The translations under genes were made by a program, and so were the position numbers. The notes below the pieces were generated by a model. It saw only the letters and a program-made list of their open reading frames with translations, made no database searches and had not been told where the DNA came from. A stretch of DNA of 64,000 bases, taken from positions 18,764,293-18,828,292 of the forward strand of contig NC_079514.1 of the NCBI RefSeq assembly GCF_000801105.2, written 5' to 3'. Origin of the DNA: Raphanus sativus. Its lineage: Eukaryota > Streptophyta > Magnoliopsida > Brassicales > Brassicaceae. The stretch's first letter is position 1, and each line of letters starts with the position of its first letter. Positions 19,595 to 31,026 of this stretch are shown piece after piece.

Positions 19595-22500
19595 CTAGGG
19601 TTGGCCCGCCCGGCGGGATATTCTTTACTTGTGATCTATGTTATTATTTTTTGTATGATTTTGAGGTTTTTATTTTAAGTTTTATGTATGGAAAAAATAT
19701 ATGTGATGAAATATATTTACAACTAAATAGTTGTTTCTATACTAAAGAGCTGTGACATTGATATGCTGTGAAAGTTTCAAATGGTTTTCGTGTTATCTTC
19801 TTTAACAAAAATTTGATTTTATATTCGGGTGGTTTGTAATATTTTGGATTTGGAAGGATTTGGTTATGACTAATTTTTATGTTGAATTCATAGTCTTTCG
19901 ATATGTTATTAGAGTGAAAATTGTAATTATTTGAAGCTGCGTTTCTTATTTAAAGTAAAATTTTATATTGAATGCAAAGAAGATAAAGTGAACCTAATCA
20001 AAATATAGAAAAACACTGAAAATGGAAAGTGTGAAAACTAAGTAGTGATCGATGAGTGTATGCACTTGTTACTTGTTAGTCACCATAAAATTAACTCCAA
20101 AAATAATGCTAAGAATAATGTATGATAAACTATTCATAGAAAAAAATCTTAGTTACTAAACTATATTTAATATAGACATTTTCTTATTTACTGCGAATGA
20201 TTTATATTATTTGACAAAAAACTACCTTTAAAAAACATTAATATATATCTCCGAGAAAATCTAAAATACTACAATTGTTATAAAAATGAATATATTTTCT
20301 CAAAAATGAATTTTTATTTCAATTTCAAGAAATCAAATATTTAAAATGTCTTTTGTCAAAAAAAGAAGAATCATATATTTAAGTAAATAAAATATACAAT
20401 TAAAAACCATATAAAATTTTAATGAATTTCATAATTTTTATGTTACCCACAACAGAAATTAATATTACTTTCACTATCATTTTTGTTATCTTTATTGTAG
20501 ATCAGTTGTTGTTTAATAAATTTTTACTAAATATATAATTTTCTTGTATTTTAAACATTTAGTCTATTTCAATTATGATAGTAAGTGAAATATTTTTTTA
20601 ACACAAATAATAGTTTTTAAGTAAATAAAATATACAATTAAAAACCATATAAAATTTTAATGAATTTTCATAATTTTGATGTTACCCGCAACAGAAATTA
20701 ATATTACTTTCACTATCATTTTGTTATCTTTATTATAGATCAGTCATTGTTTAATATTTTTACTAAATATATAATTTTCTTGTATTTTAAACATTTAGTC
20801 TATTTTAATTATGATAGTAAGTGAAATATTTTTTTAACACAAATAATAGTTTTTTGATCTTATACATTTTGTAGGAATTTACTTTCACCTTTTTGTTATA
20901 CTTATTTTATTAAATTTGATATAGGTAATGTAAAAAAAGAAATAAATGATTCAGTGTAACAGAGTATCTATCTTAATCAGGCAAACAATACAAACATTCG
21001 TAATATGTCATGATGCTTAGTTGGATGTTATCATATTTAAGAAAAGAATAAGATCCATATATAGAATGGTTATTTTATTCATTGAATTGGAAATTTCTGA
21101 ACATTTTGGGTTTTCTCGGCTGTCTATGTATCTGGGAATGTAAAGAATAAGGCAAATAGGCAATGCTAGTAAATGCCATCACTATGTATCTGGGAATGTA
21201 AAGAATAAGGAAAGGAAGAAGAAACATGTTACTTTAGAAACACTCCTCTCTATGCTGTTCTCAAACGTCTGATGTGAGTAAGAAATAAAATCATAGATGC
21301 TTACTGACAATGCGTAGTGTAATGCAAGTGAAGACTGACAATCTGTGTCTGCAACACCTTTTCCACATTCCTAGCTTTCTAGAAACTGAAGAGACGGGTA
21401 CAATAGTCTCCTTACACCGACCAGCCTTCAACTCAAACTGAAGAAACTGAAGATTTCACCATTTTAGAAGATTGCGACGTCGGGGCTTCCTGGTTGAATG
21501 ATTTCACTAATTGCGGTGCGGCTTGGAGTGCGCATAACTCTCTCTCGGGAAACCAATATTTCATAGTCATCGCTCCTACTCTCAAGCGAGCTCTATTCTG
21601 GGAAATCCATAGATGTATGTGATCATTCCATAATTGTGTGATAACTGATAACTCACCGAAACGCCAGTTGTATCTTTAGAGTGAGATTAAACATCTCGAT
21701 CTAAGCCTTCATCAGTTGAGATTCTACACCTAAAAACAAAAAAAAAGATGGACCAAAACATTATTTTAGTGAGAACAACAAAAAAGTTCTCAGACCACCA
21801 AACAAAATTATTAATGAATCTATTTCACAACAAAACAAAGCTACAAACTTTCAAACAATCAATATGTGTTTGAAGCCGTTGAGCTGATGCACATTTATAG
21901 ACACTTGGATCACAGTAGCATGAGAAGAAGAACCATGAATAGATAACAGCTCATTCATAAAATCGATAATGACAAACATAAACATTAAATCATAAACCCA
22001 CATACCTTACCATCAAGCAGAAGCACATACACACTCATCAACTCACCCCCCCCCCATTCTTTACATTCCAGGCCCCCCAATCTCTTCTTGACTACTTGTC
22101 TAAAGTGGTCTCCGTTCAACCCAAAGCTTCGTTGCCATTATGAGAAAGAAAGCGAGAAATTTGTTGGAAATAGAGGAGTTGGAGAGGCATCTAAGAAGGC
22201 ACACATCACTGAGTGGAGATTTTGAAGGACCAATTAAAGCTGCAATGAAGACCATCTGATACAAAAATCAAACAAAAGACACCGATGTTGAAGCCTCTCT
22301 CTCTCTCTCTCTAAATATATATACACACTGAAAGTCATTTACTAAACATAGATGTAAGAATTTTTGGTTTCATTTCTGCAAATCTGTAGATGCGCAAAGC
22401 TTCCTCGCGAACAACATCAACAACGCTGAATTGTTGTTGCAATTTCCTCTGCCTTTCCTATTCCTTATCAAACTTTGACAGTTTCTCAGAGAAGGTTGCC

Positions 22501-23059
22501 GGAGTAGAAATCGAGCAGACACAAATTGTCTCGTGAAAACTAATAAATCAAGTAGACACCAACAACCAAAAAGACATAAAATTAAAAATCAAATCGATGT
22601 GTAAACAATTATAGTCTCGGGAGAGTTAGATTTTAATGAAGAAATTTCAGTGGCTATTAAGAATTGTGAGGAATGATGGTCAAAGAATGATGCATGACCT
22701 TTTTATAGCTTGGTATCCACCGCCTTGTAGAGAGGGGAGATGCTTTGAATGAAGATTTTTAGGTAGAAGATGAAAGAATGCCGTCAAAACCCTAGATCGA
22801 GTTTAGCTTTGGTACGGCGGAGATGAAGAACTGTTCCGACCTAAATCAAAAACATAGCGTTTAACTACATTAAGTTGCTCTTTGTTCGGTCTGGGTCACA
22901 TAAAGTCCGTATACAAACCACCGAGGCCCAAATCCATTAAATCCTCAATTAAATGAAACGCAACACTTTTGATAGATAGGACAGGTGTCACGCTGTGGGA
23001 GTATGAATTAGTGACGTGGCACTCTCAAAGAAGAGAGTGCTTTTCTTTATATATATAGA
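19595..23059 (-). mobile_element. Helitron, 3.5 kb, inverted
   Basis: The minus strand begins A|TCTATATATATAAAG at 23059, followed by the mirror-like words cactctcttctttgagagtg, and ends in a GC hairpin (cccgcc/ggcggg, 19605-19617), gggccaac, and CTAG at 19595-19598 followed by T. The interior is AT-rich, with an internal tandem duplication (20381-20856), a (ct)n tract near 22282-22301 and a short 39-codon plus-strand frame at 22140 that I do not recognise. No helicase/Rep (RepHel) gene is visible, so it is non-autonomous. Confidence 0.65.
20381..20856. repeat. Tandem duplication, period about 238 bp
   Basis: The block starting aagtaaataaaatatac at 20381 repeats at 20619 with a handful of differences; both copies end in acacaaataatagttttt. 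It is AT-rich and non-coding, inside the inverted Helitron. Confidence 0.85.
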
Positions 23060-24178
23060 TTGTTGCACAGAAATACTTCATTATAAAATAAATGTTGTTT
23101 CAGAATTTCGATACAAAATTTATGAGTCAATTTATATTTTATTAGTTGAAATGTGATCATATATGTTGGTAAAGATGTTCATATATAAAAAATATACAAA
23201 ATTAATTTTTTTTCTGTGTACACAATTTTAAAATGACACTTAAAAATAAAACGGATGGAGTAATAACTAAACTAATATTTTCATTGAATGATATTAGCTA
23301 TAGAATACTCATTTTAGAAGAGTAGCTTCGTGTAATTCCTAATCAAAATAATTTCTTTAACTTTTATTTTCAAATTAGTTTTTATAAGAAAATAGATATG
23401 AAAGATGAACTAAAAAATATGGTAACATAATTACACATTTTTAGTACATTTAATATCGTGTATTTCAAATCTTATTGTTATTATGATGTCTCAAATGTTA
23501 TTCTTCTTGTAAAAAAAAAAAAAGATGGATAGATGACCCTTACTAACTATACCCAAACTCAATAAGTTAAATATAAATTAAAAAATCAATACTAAAGTTA
23601 ATTTATTTAATATATTATTATTTAAATAACAACAAAAATTTATTTGATGAACATAACTTAAATGTAGGTTTTAAATACACATGCATTATTCAAAAATCTA
23701 TAAAATAATAAGATAATAAAAACAAATATATGATAAAAATAATGGATACATTACAATAATTATTTTATAAATTCATGTTAAATAAAATAAAATACATAAT
23801 CAAAAATATGAACATACAATTCTCACATAACAAAGATGTTGATGCCAAAAGTTTTATGTCAAAAATGTTCAAAAAATGTTTTAAGCCATGCATTCAACAT
23901 TTATTCCATTCACATGGCCTCAGTTATAAATAAAATATTTATTATTCAGTCAATAGTAAGTTAAATTATTTCTTTTCAAATTTTACAAATTATCATTGTT
24001 ACCTAATAAAAATATAATAAATTTCAAACTTATTTTTTTTAAAACATTATTATTGTGAAACATAGTTAATTTTGATGGAAAAAATTTAATTAATATAAAA
24101 AATAAATTCAAAAAATACAATTCAAAAAATTATAATTCAAAATTTTAATTATTTCTTTTCAAATTCTACAAATCATCA
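23060..24178. other. AT-rich spacer between Helitrons
   Basis: No gene, RNA or element ends recognised. Very AT-rich with short repeated words (aaattatttcttttcaaatt occurs near 23964 and, slightly altered, near 24147). Confidence 0.4.
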
Positions 24179-24469
24179 TCTATTACACTACTAAAAGGAG
24201 AATACGAAGTTCCCTTAGAGTGTCCACGTAAGACAAATAAATCGACCAATAGGAAAGAAGAGATTCTGCCACGTTGGATAAGCTGTGAATTAATTGGGTT
24301 TCGTCATTTAACAATAGCCCGTTAAACCCATTTCACCAACTTTAAATGTTTGTCGGTGACTTCTCCCTATCCCTTTTACACTCTTCGTTTATCTCCGCCG
24401 ATGGACCTCCCCACTATCAAGATCAATAAATATACCATTCAACACAATGCTCTCTCACAAGATTCAAGA

Positions 24470-24780
24470 TCAATCGGAGAGGATGACAAACGAGATTCCG
24501 GGGAAGATCGATAGAGAGAGCTGCACCAATGCGTCGTAGGGACGATGCAGTTTGAAATCGGAATCGGTGCAGATTAGCACGAAGTGTGAGATCATTGGGA
24601 CGATGATAGCGAGGAGGAAGAAGAGGGACCACGAGATCAGAGTTTTAAGGCGGCTCAACTAATCGAACCAGAGAAGGAGTCTTAGGAAGGAGAATCTGGT
24701 TGCCGGAGATTCCTGCGGTTTGTGGATCGGATCGGGTCGTTTCGATGATTCTTCCATCAAGTTGAGTTCGGGATTTGGAT
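24470..24780 (-). pseudogene. DUF3537 membrane-protein fragment, captured antisense
   Basis: The minus strand reads MEESSKRPDPIHKPQESPAT, then a run interrupted by a stop, then LKTLISWSLFFLLAIIVPMI and SHFVLICTDSDFKLHRPYDA, VQLSLSIFPGISFVILSD. This is the start and first two membrane segments of the plant DUF3537 family (predicted multi-pass membrane proteins of unknown role). Only about 100 residues remain and the stop after LLLWFD breaks it. It lies antisense to the Helitron. Confidence 0.65.
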
Positions 24781-25033
24781 AAATCAAATCAGAGGTATTG
24801 CAAGAATGGTCTGTATTTCTAAAACTGATCTCCAATTATATTCCAACAGGGCACTGTGATGCAAGGGTTCAACAATACTTGCAGGACCTCAATCAAACTA
24901 GGCACCATTTACAGACTCAAACTAGGACCGGTTCTGGTTCCATTCACATGTGGATTTCGAAGCTAATTGTGACCTCAAAGGTGACATTTATGGTAAGCTC
25001 TCTAATATTCCATATCATATCATCTCTGAGTTA

Positions 25034-25681
25034 TCTATCTTATTAAAACATAAACATTCTATTGGACCTAACATTTATTTTGTAAGTTTTTAAATTAAAT
25101 ACACCTTTATATTTTATAGTTAAACTTACATTAAATCATTAATGTTTCTTTCTTTATACTACTATCTATGTTTCCAAACAATATATTTATTTCTTTATAC
25201 TACTATCAATGTTTCCAAACAATATATTTTTTTATACTACTATCAATATTTCCAAACAATACAATAATTAATCTTAGTTATGTTATATCTATCATTTTCT
25301 TTTTAAAATTTTGTAGAAACGTCATAATTTCATAAATTGTAAAATAATGAACTTTTAAATTTGGAGTATAAGATTACAAATTATGAAATTATTACAATTT
25401 AAATCAAATTAGATTACATATCGGTCATCCAACAGTTCAATCGGTTAATCTCGGGTTTTAGTATTTTTTTTAATATGAATATTTTAAAAACCTAAATTGA
25501 ATTGTCAGATCTCCGAATTAACCGGTATAATCACAATTGGGTTGAATTTAAAAACGCTGATTTAAATGCAAAAATATTTTAAATACACACTTTTAAAAAT
25601 TACCAAAATATTTATTAAGTTATTAGTGAAATTTTTCATCGTAAAATATTCCGCGCTTCCAAAGCGCGGGTCAAGATCTAG
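25034..25681 (+). mobile_element. Small non-autonomous Helitron, copy 1
   Basis: 648 bp. A|TCTATCTTATTAAAACA start; 3' hairpin ccgcgctt-cca-aagcgcgg (25651-25669), gtcaagat, CTAG|T. It has a near full-length inverted relative at 41302-41988. It contains an array of a roughly 38-bp unit (tttatactactatcaatgtt type, 25147-25262, about three copies) and no coding capacity. Confidence 0.85.
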
Positions 25682-25827
25682 TATTGTTTTAAGATTCGAT
25701 GTAGTCTTTAGATTTTGCTCCTGCATTTAAATAAAGTAATTAGTTGAATACACAATCGATAAGGAAAGAGTCTCAAAATTTTAAAATAATGAATTCGTTC
25801 AACTTTAAAAAGTTTTTGTTTCTCTTT

Positions 25828-27179
25828 AAAGTTTTGGGTAGTGGATGTTACTTGGTGTACCTCGGATTCAAACCTGATGTCATCGAGGTTGAACGTAAGG
25901 ACTTGCGTCCACATATGGTTTGGAAAGATGAAGAGTGGTTTCGGTGCCAAAAACGAGTAAAAGTCTTTCCCCTTTATTATTGATTTTCAATTAAAGTTTT
26001 CATCTTTTTAATTACTGTTTTTTTCTTAATTTGTGCGTGTGGCTGAAGGTATTAGTTGACTCGGAGTTTAGCACTGGAACGAATGTAGAAGTCAGAACAA
26101 AGGTTGAGCCTTTTGGTAATATTTGGGTTCCGGCTATAACCATAAAGGAGAATGAAGACAGGAAATTACTGGTGAAGTACAAGAGTCTGAACGGTGGAGA
26201 AGATGAATACACCAAGACTAGCGTTCCTTACTCTGAGATCCGGCCTTCACCACCGCCTTTTGGTTCAAGAACTTTAGGGTTGATGGAGAATGTGGATGCC
26301 CTGCTCGAGTGCGGATGGTGTCCATGTGTAGTAAGCATGGTTCTCTGTGGGGACAGATACGGTGTCCTGTTGGGACCATGCAAGCAGAGTAAGGACTTTG
26401 AGCACTTGCAGTTAAGACCATCCGTGAAGTGGAAAGATGGAACTTGGAAAACAAAACAAAAAAAAAGTAAGTTGTTACTTATGTAGAGATTTAGGAAGTA
26501 AAATGGCTAATGCTGTGATGAATGGGAACAACACAAGGAAACCGGAAATAGCAGAAAGTAAGTGTTAAAAAAGCAATGCTTTAACTTCACGAACTGTTTC
26601 CAGCTATATAAGTTTTACTCATCGGTGGTTCCTTGGTGTAGCTGCAACTAGGCAGACAAAACCAGCGGTAAAAACACAAGAAATGAAGAATCAAAGAGGG
26701 AAAGTGAATGTTAGTATTTTCCCTTTTTATTATTGATATTTGACTCAAGTTTTCATCTTTGTTGGTATCAAAAGATATAAATGAATTTGTTTTAATTACT
26801 GTTTTTTTGTTTTTGCAATAAACAGGATCAAAGATTGCTTTCTCAAGCTGGAGAAACACGGGTTTGATATTGCAGCGCCTCGATCTAAGATCGACAAGCT
26901 ATTGTCCATCAAAGAAGCCAGACACGGGCATTGGAAGAGTTGAAAGTTGCTGCAGAGAAAGACAATAAAAGAAGGAAGCTGGAAGACAATGTCGAACAAG
27001 CCTCAAAGAAGATTGTTGAGTTGCAGAGACAAGAAGCATTGATGAAGGAAGAGAAAGTGACAAAAGAAAAAGAGATAGCTCGGATGAAGTATAAACGCAG
27101 TGGCTCTCGACAGAATGGTTCAGTGGGTGGAGCAGGAGTTTCGTGCAACTGTGAAATCCCCATGGTACTAATAAAGTAG
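25828..27179 (+). pseudogene. Agenet/DUF724-type gene, truncated and frameshifted
   Basis: Exon-like blocks: 25828-25956 (CYLVYLGFKPDVIEVERKDL, PHMVWKDEEWFRCQKR), 26049-26466 (VLVDSEFSTGTNVEVRTKVE, SVPYSEIRPSPPPFGSRTLG, MENVDALLECGWCPCVVSMV, QLRPSVKWKDGTW), small possible exons near 26491-26559 and 26674-26720, and 26825-27179 (KLEKHGFDIAAPRSKIDKLL, then a frame change, ALEELKVAAEKDNKRRKLED and a coiled coil to the stop). The first two blocks are tandem agenet (Tudor-like) domains; the last is the DUF724 C-terminal domain. The intact family is linked to nuclear and chromatin-related roles. The 5' end is missing and a frameshift lies at about 26930. Captured in the sense orientation of the Helitron. 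Confidence 0.7.
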
Positions 27180-28499
27180 ATTAACATACAGTATGTCAAA
27201 ATCTACTTTAACTTTGTTGCATGTGGCCGTGTTGATAGTTATAAAATAATAAGAGCCTGAGTTTTTAAACTGATGCCAGATGTTATTAGTTTTATGAACA
27301 ATTTTTTGGAGAACTAAAGCTCAAGAAGAATATGGCATTGTGGCTTCAACCAATTTTTCAGTTGAATTTTTGTACGTTCTATTTTTTTGTGTACATCGTT
27401 TCAGTTTTATTGATTACTAACTATGCATAAACTGAGCATTGAAACTTCAGCTTATTTCCTAAAGAAAAAAATGCATTACTTATGCCAAAATCTATGTGCA
27501 GAACCACAGACATATTATTCTATGACAATATTATTAAAAAGGTAATAATATAGTAGGAAACAAAACACGAGGCCTCTACAAGTTTGAACCCATAGTGAAT
27601 AAAATTTATTTAGATGAAAATCTAAATGTATAAAATATATAATATAAGTATTTGGACCATAATTAAGGTTTAACTAAAAAAAGTCATTTGCATTCTCGCT
27701 CACCATCTCATATGTACCTTTCAATATTTCAAGAAAACAAATTAATGATATAATGATGACAAAAAGATATAATATAAACAAAAAAAGTTAATTTATTTTA
27801 AAACTTGAGGTTTAATTTATATTCCTTCCATTTCCAAAACAGTAAAATTTCTATAACTTAATAATGTTAGGGTTTTCATATTTATTTAATTTACAAATAT
27901 ATCCTTTTTAGATTTATATAAATTGATGTGTGTTTTATGTTAAAATATGAAGAACATATGATTTCACGGTATGTGTATTAATTAAATTTTATAGATACAA
28001 GTTCTATATCGTTCATATTCGATTATATGGGGTATACAATAAATGCAAATGCATTTTAAGTGTAAAATGAAAAATAACATCGAACATTTAAAAATATAAA
28101 GAAAAACTAAATATATACTTTACTGTGAATAGAAAAAAAATATAAATATAATCATTATATTTATATAATATTTTTATACATTAATTTTTAATTTATATTT
28201 ATATTATGAACATATATTTACATAAGTTTTTTCAAAAAATTGATCTTATCAAAATTTGTTATATTTTATTTTAGCTCAACTCGGAACTGCATGGTGAAGT
28301 TTTTTCTAACGTATAGTGATTATAAATTTCTCAAGTATTAATTATATTTGGATTTTCACACATATTAAAAGTATTTTAAATTTTGATTATAATTATTTTA
28401 TTTCTACTTCACCAAATATATATACTATATTTGGCGGTATATATAAACTAATAAAAGATAATTTAAAAAGCATAAGCCGCGCGTAGCGCGGCAAAGAAA

Positions 28500-31026
28500 T
28501 CTAGTATATATAATGGGGCACTTTTCTCTCTTATGAGAGTGTCCACGTCGGATATTTTTTAATGATAGTGGGACCCGCTTCGGTTTTCTTTAGTCGGTAG
28601 ACTGGTTTATGTGTTTGTCTGATTTATGTCTTTAGTGTTTGGTCTGATAAATTAATAAAACTCTGCGTTTAAAGAGTTACCCCCTTAGGGCTTCCCTGTG
28701 ATCCTGCTTCAAGAACTCAACCTCGACGTCTCCTAATCTCATCTCTTTGCATCCTATGTCGCTATCTCTTGACCTTCCTGGTGGTTCAGTGTATTTATTT
28801 TAATTTTCCATATCTGTTATTCACATTGAATCCAGTTTTCATGGTGACTCCTCAGTTTCCTTCATCTCAAATCTGTAAATATAAGCAGGTTGAGATTACG
28901 ATGGACATTCAGAACCAGGGGGAGGGGTTTAGGTTCCTGCTTTGAAATAATCGATATCTCTTTTGATTTTTTTTCTTGCTTTTCATTTTTGATTTTTAGG
29001 GATTCTGTAATGGCAGCGACAGAAAAACGGATAAAGATATTTCTGCCGATTCAACGAATTTCGTTCTCACTGAAGAGGTTTGTTCTGGATTTCACGTTTT
29101 CTTGATTGTTTTGAGTTTCAGCGTTTTCTTTGATGGGTATTAATTTTCATTACCTGATTTGAACCCTGTTTCTGACTCTTGAAGGAATACTGTGAGGAGA
29201 TTCTTCTAGAGAAAGAGATACTTCTAGCCAAACTTCGGGATGATGAGGAGAAAGCCAATTGTGCTGCGTCCGGTGAAGCTCCTGATCTGAATGATACCCA
29301 GTTTACTAAACTGGATGAGCTCTTGACTCAGACCCAACTCTACTCTGAGTTTATTTTTGAGAAAATGGAGGATATCACAAAAGCAAATCTCCTTTTTGCC
29401 TTTTTGTTGGTTAAAGAACATGATTTTTCTTAATTGAGTTAGTGTGCTTTGATAGAATGGGATAGAAGGTGAGACTCTAAAAGCCGAGCCTGAGAAGAAA
29501 GGAGGTCGTGGACGCAAAAAAGGATGCTACTCAGGCCGCCAATGTAAGTTCAGTATATAAACTTCATCTCCTTTCATGATTGATTTACTTTGTGGTTCAA
29601 CTTACTTGGATGTTGGATGCTTTATTCTTCATTCAGCTGAAGGTTAATAAAGCTGTTGCTGCATGATTTCAAGAGCTAAAGGTCATATATCTGCCAACTC
29701 AGATCTGAGAGAGGAAAAAAGGCATGAAAGAGCAGAGTGAATTCATGGGAATCTTTACTCCTCCTGATTGGAGATCTCAACAACTTCCTCTCCAACTCTG
29801 ACAAGCAGGTATTTAATAGGCTTCCAACAAAGTTTAAATATGTTTCATCTTTAAATTAGAATACTAAATGCTGCATCTTTTCTCTTGGTGAACACACAAG
29901 AAACTTATTTTATTTGCAAGGTTCGGATTGCTCGGAAATTTTCAGCTATATAGAGGGCTTGGATGGTGAGCCAAAACTATATCTTGAGACAAAATGGTTT
30001 GTACTATGTCTCTTGCACTCTGCTGCAGCAAAAAATTAGACAGATCTCCCTCATCTCTCACTGCAACCAATGTGTCAATCACAATGTCACCATTGTTGTA
30101 AAGTAAGGGATAAATTATTATTTTTTACTTCTGTTTTAATGAAAATTTGATGTGAATGGTGTAAAACAGGCCCATAGGTAAAGTTGATGTACTTCAAGAA
30201 GCTTTCATGGCTATCCTCAAACTCGAAAAGGAGGTTTCTGCAATAATTTTAAGTTGCTCGATAAAAAGATCTATTACATTATATTTCATTTGATTCCTTT
30301 GTAAGAAACTATTTTCACACCTAATGCGTTCTTGCTTGCTTTCAAATAACCATGTTTTCAGATGTATTAATCTTTTATTTAAATCATAATTAACAGAGAC
30401 CAGACACAGCTATCTATTTTTGCGGGAAAACAACGACTCAATAACAACCTCTTCCTCTTTTTTTTTTGAACAACCTAACAACCTCTTCCTCTAATTCGAA
30501 ACAACCGACTTTATAACTTTTGAGACAAAACAAACTATTAAGAAGAGATCACACATTAAAAAAAGAAGTTTTGAAGCATAACATAGTGTTAAGAAAAGGA
30601 TCTAGAACGACAATTTCCTTTTTGTTTTTTTTTAATTATTTGTTCTTGTCAAAACCAGGAACCACTCTAAGACCAAAAATATTTTCAAGACCCAGCTTGT
30701 CAATAATATTTTCCAGGGATAGCTGGAGGGATACGGAGTCCCATATTGCGACTAAACTCATTGGCCAACTCCACCGGCAACCATGCAGTTCTCTATCTTC
30801 ATCCAACTCCACCAGTAATCATGCAATTCTCTATCTTTATTTGCACTTCCAGTTAAATAGAATATCAAGCATTATACTAAGTGCATTAATATGAATTTGA
30901 ACATCTCTTCTCTTCTTTTTAAGACTATACTAATCAAAATACTTGACTCCATCTCTTATAATATTTTCAACTACAATAAATATGTATTTTTAACATCCCC
31001 GCGCTTGCGCGGAGCTCCGCCCCTAG
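28500..31026 (+). mobile_element. Helitron carrying a DDM1 fragment
   Basis: 5' end A|TCTAGTATATATAATGGGGC, followed by gagagtgtccacgtcgg. 3' end: hairpin ccgcgc-tt-gcgcgg (30999-31012), a second palindrome ggagctcc, CTAG at 31023-31026, then T. The element holds exons 1-4 of a DDM1-like gene (29000-29722) and then other exon-like blocks I cannot assign (SNSDKQ near 29800; ISLISHCNQCVNHNVTIVV near 30030-30095; KVDVLQEAFMAILKLEK near 30182-30235). Near 30765-30840 a 36-bp unit (ccaactccacc...) occurs twice in tandem. No replicase gene, so non-autonomous. Confidence 0.65.
29000..29722 (+). pseudogene. DDM1: DDM1-like SWI2/SNF2 remodeller: captured 5' exons, degenerate
   Basis: Four exon-like blocks match the N-terminal part of DDM1, the remodeller that maintains DNA methylation and silences transposons. 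29000-29077: SDRKTDKDISADSTNFVLTE. 29185-29372: EILLAKLRDDEEKANCAA, TQFTKLDELLTQTQLYSEF, FEKMEDIT. 29456-29543: NGIEGETLKAEPEKKGGRG, then a frameshift in an A run into DATQAAN. 29637-29722: KVNKAVAA, a frameshift to MISRAK, then NSDLREE. Intron positions are kept, so capture was from DNA rather than mRNA. The exon 2 donor is lost and the helicase/ATPase domains are absent. It cannot make a remodeller, but a transcript could share sequence with the real gene. Confidence 0.8.

Larger units (their letters stand above)
24179..28504 (+). mobile_element. Helitron with captured DUF3537 and DUF724 gene pieces and a nested small Helitron
   Basis: 5' end A|TCTATTACACTACTAAAAGG at 24179. Proposed 3' end: hairpin gccgcgc-gta-gcgcggc (28476-28492), aaagaaat, CTAG at 28501-28504, then T. 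The pairing of these two ends is inferred, since a complete smaller Helitron (25034-25681) sits between them. Captured pieces are a DUF3537 membrane-protein fragment in antisense and a multi-exon agenet/DUF724 gene in sense. Both are broken. 27180-28475 is AT-rich filler with no genes. Confidence 0.5.
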
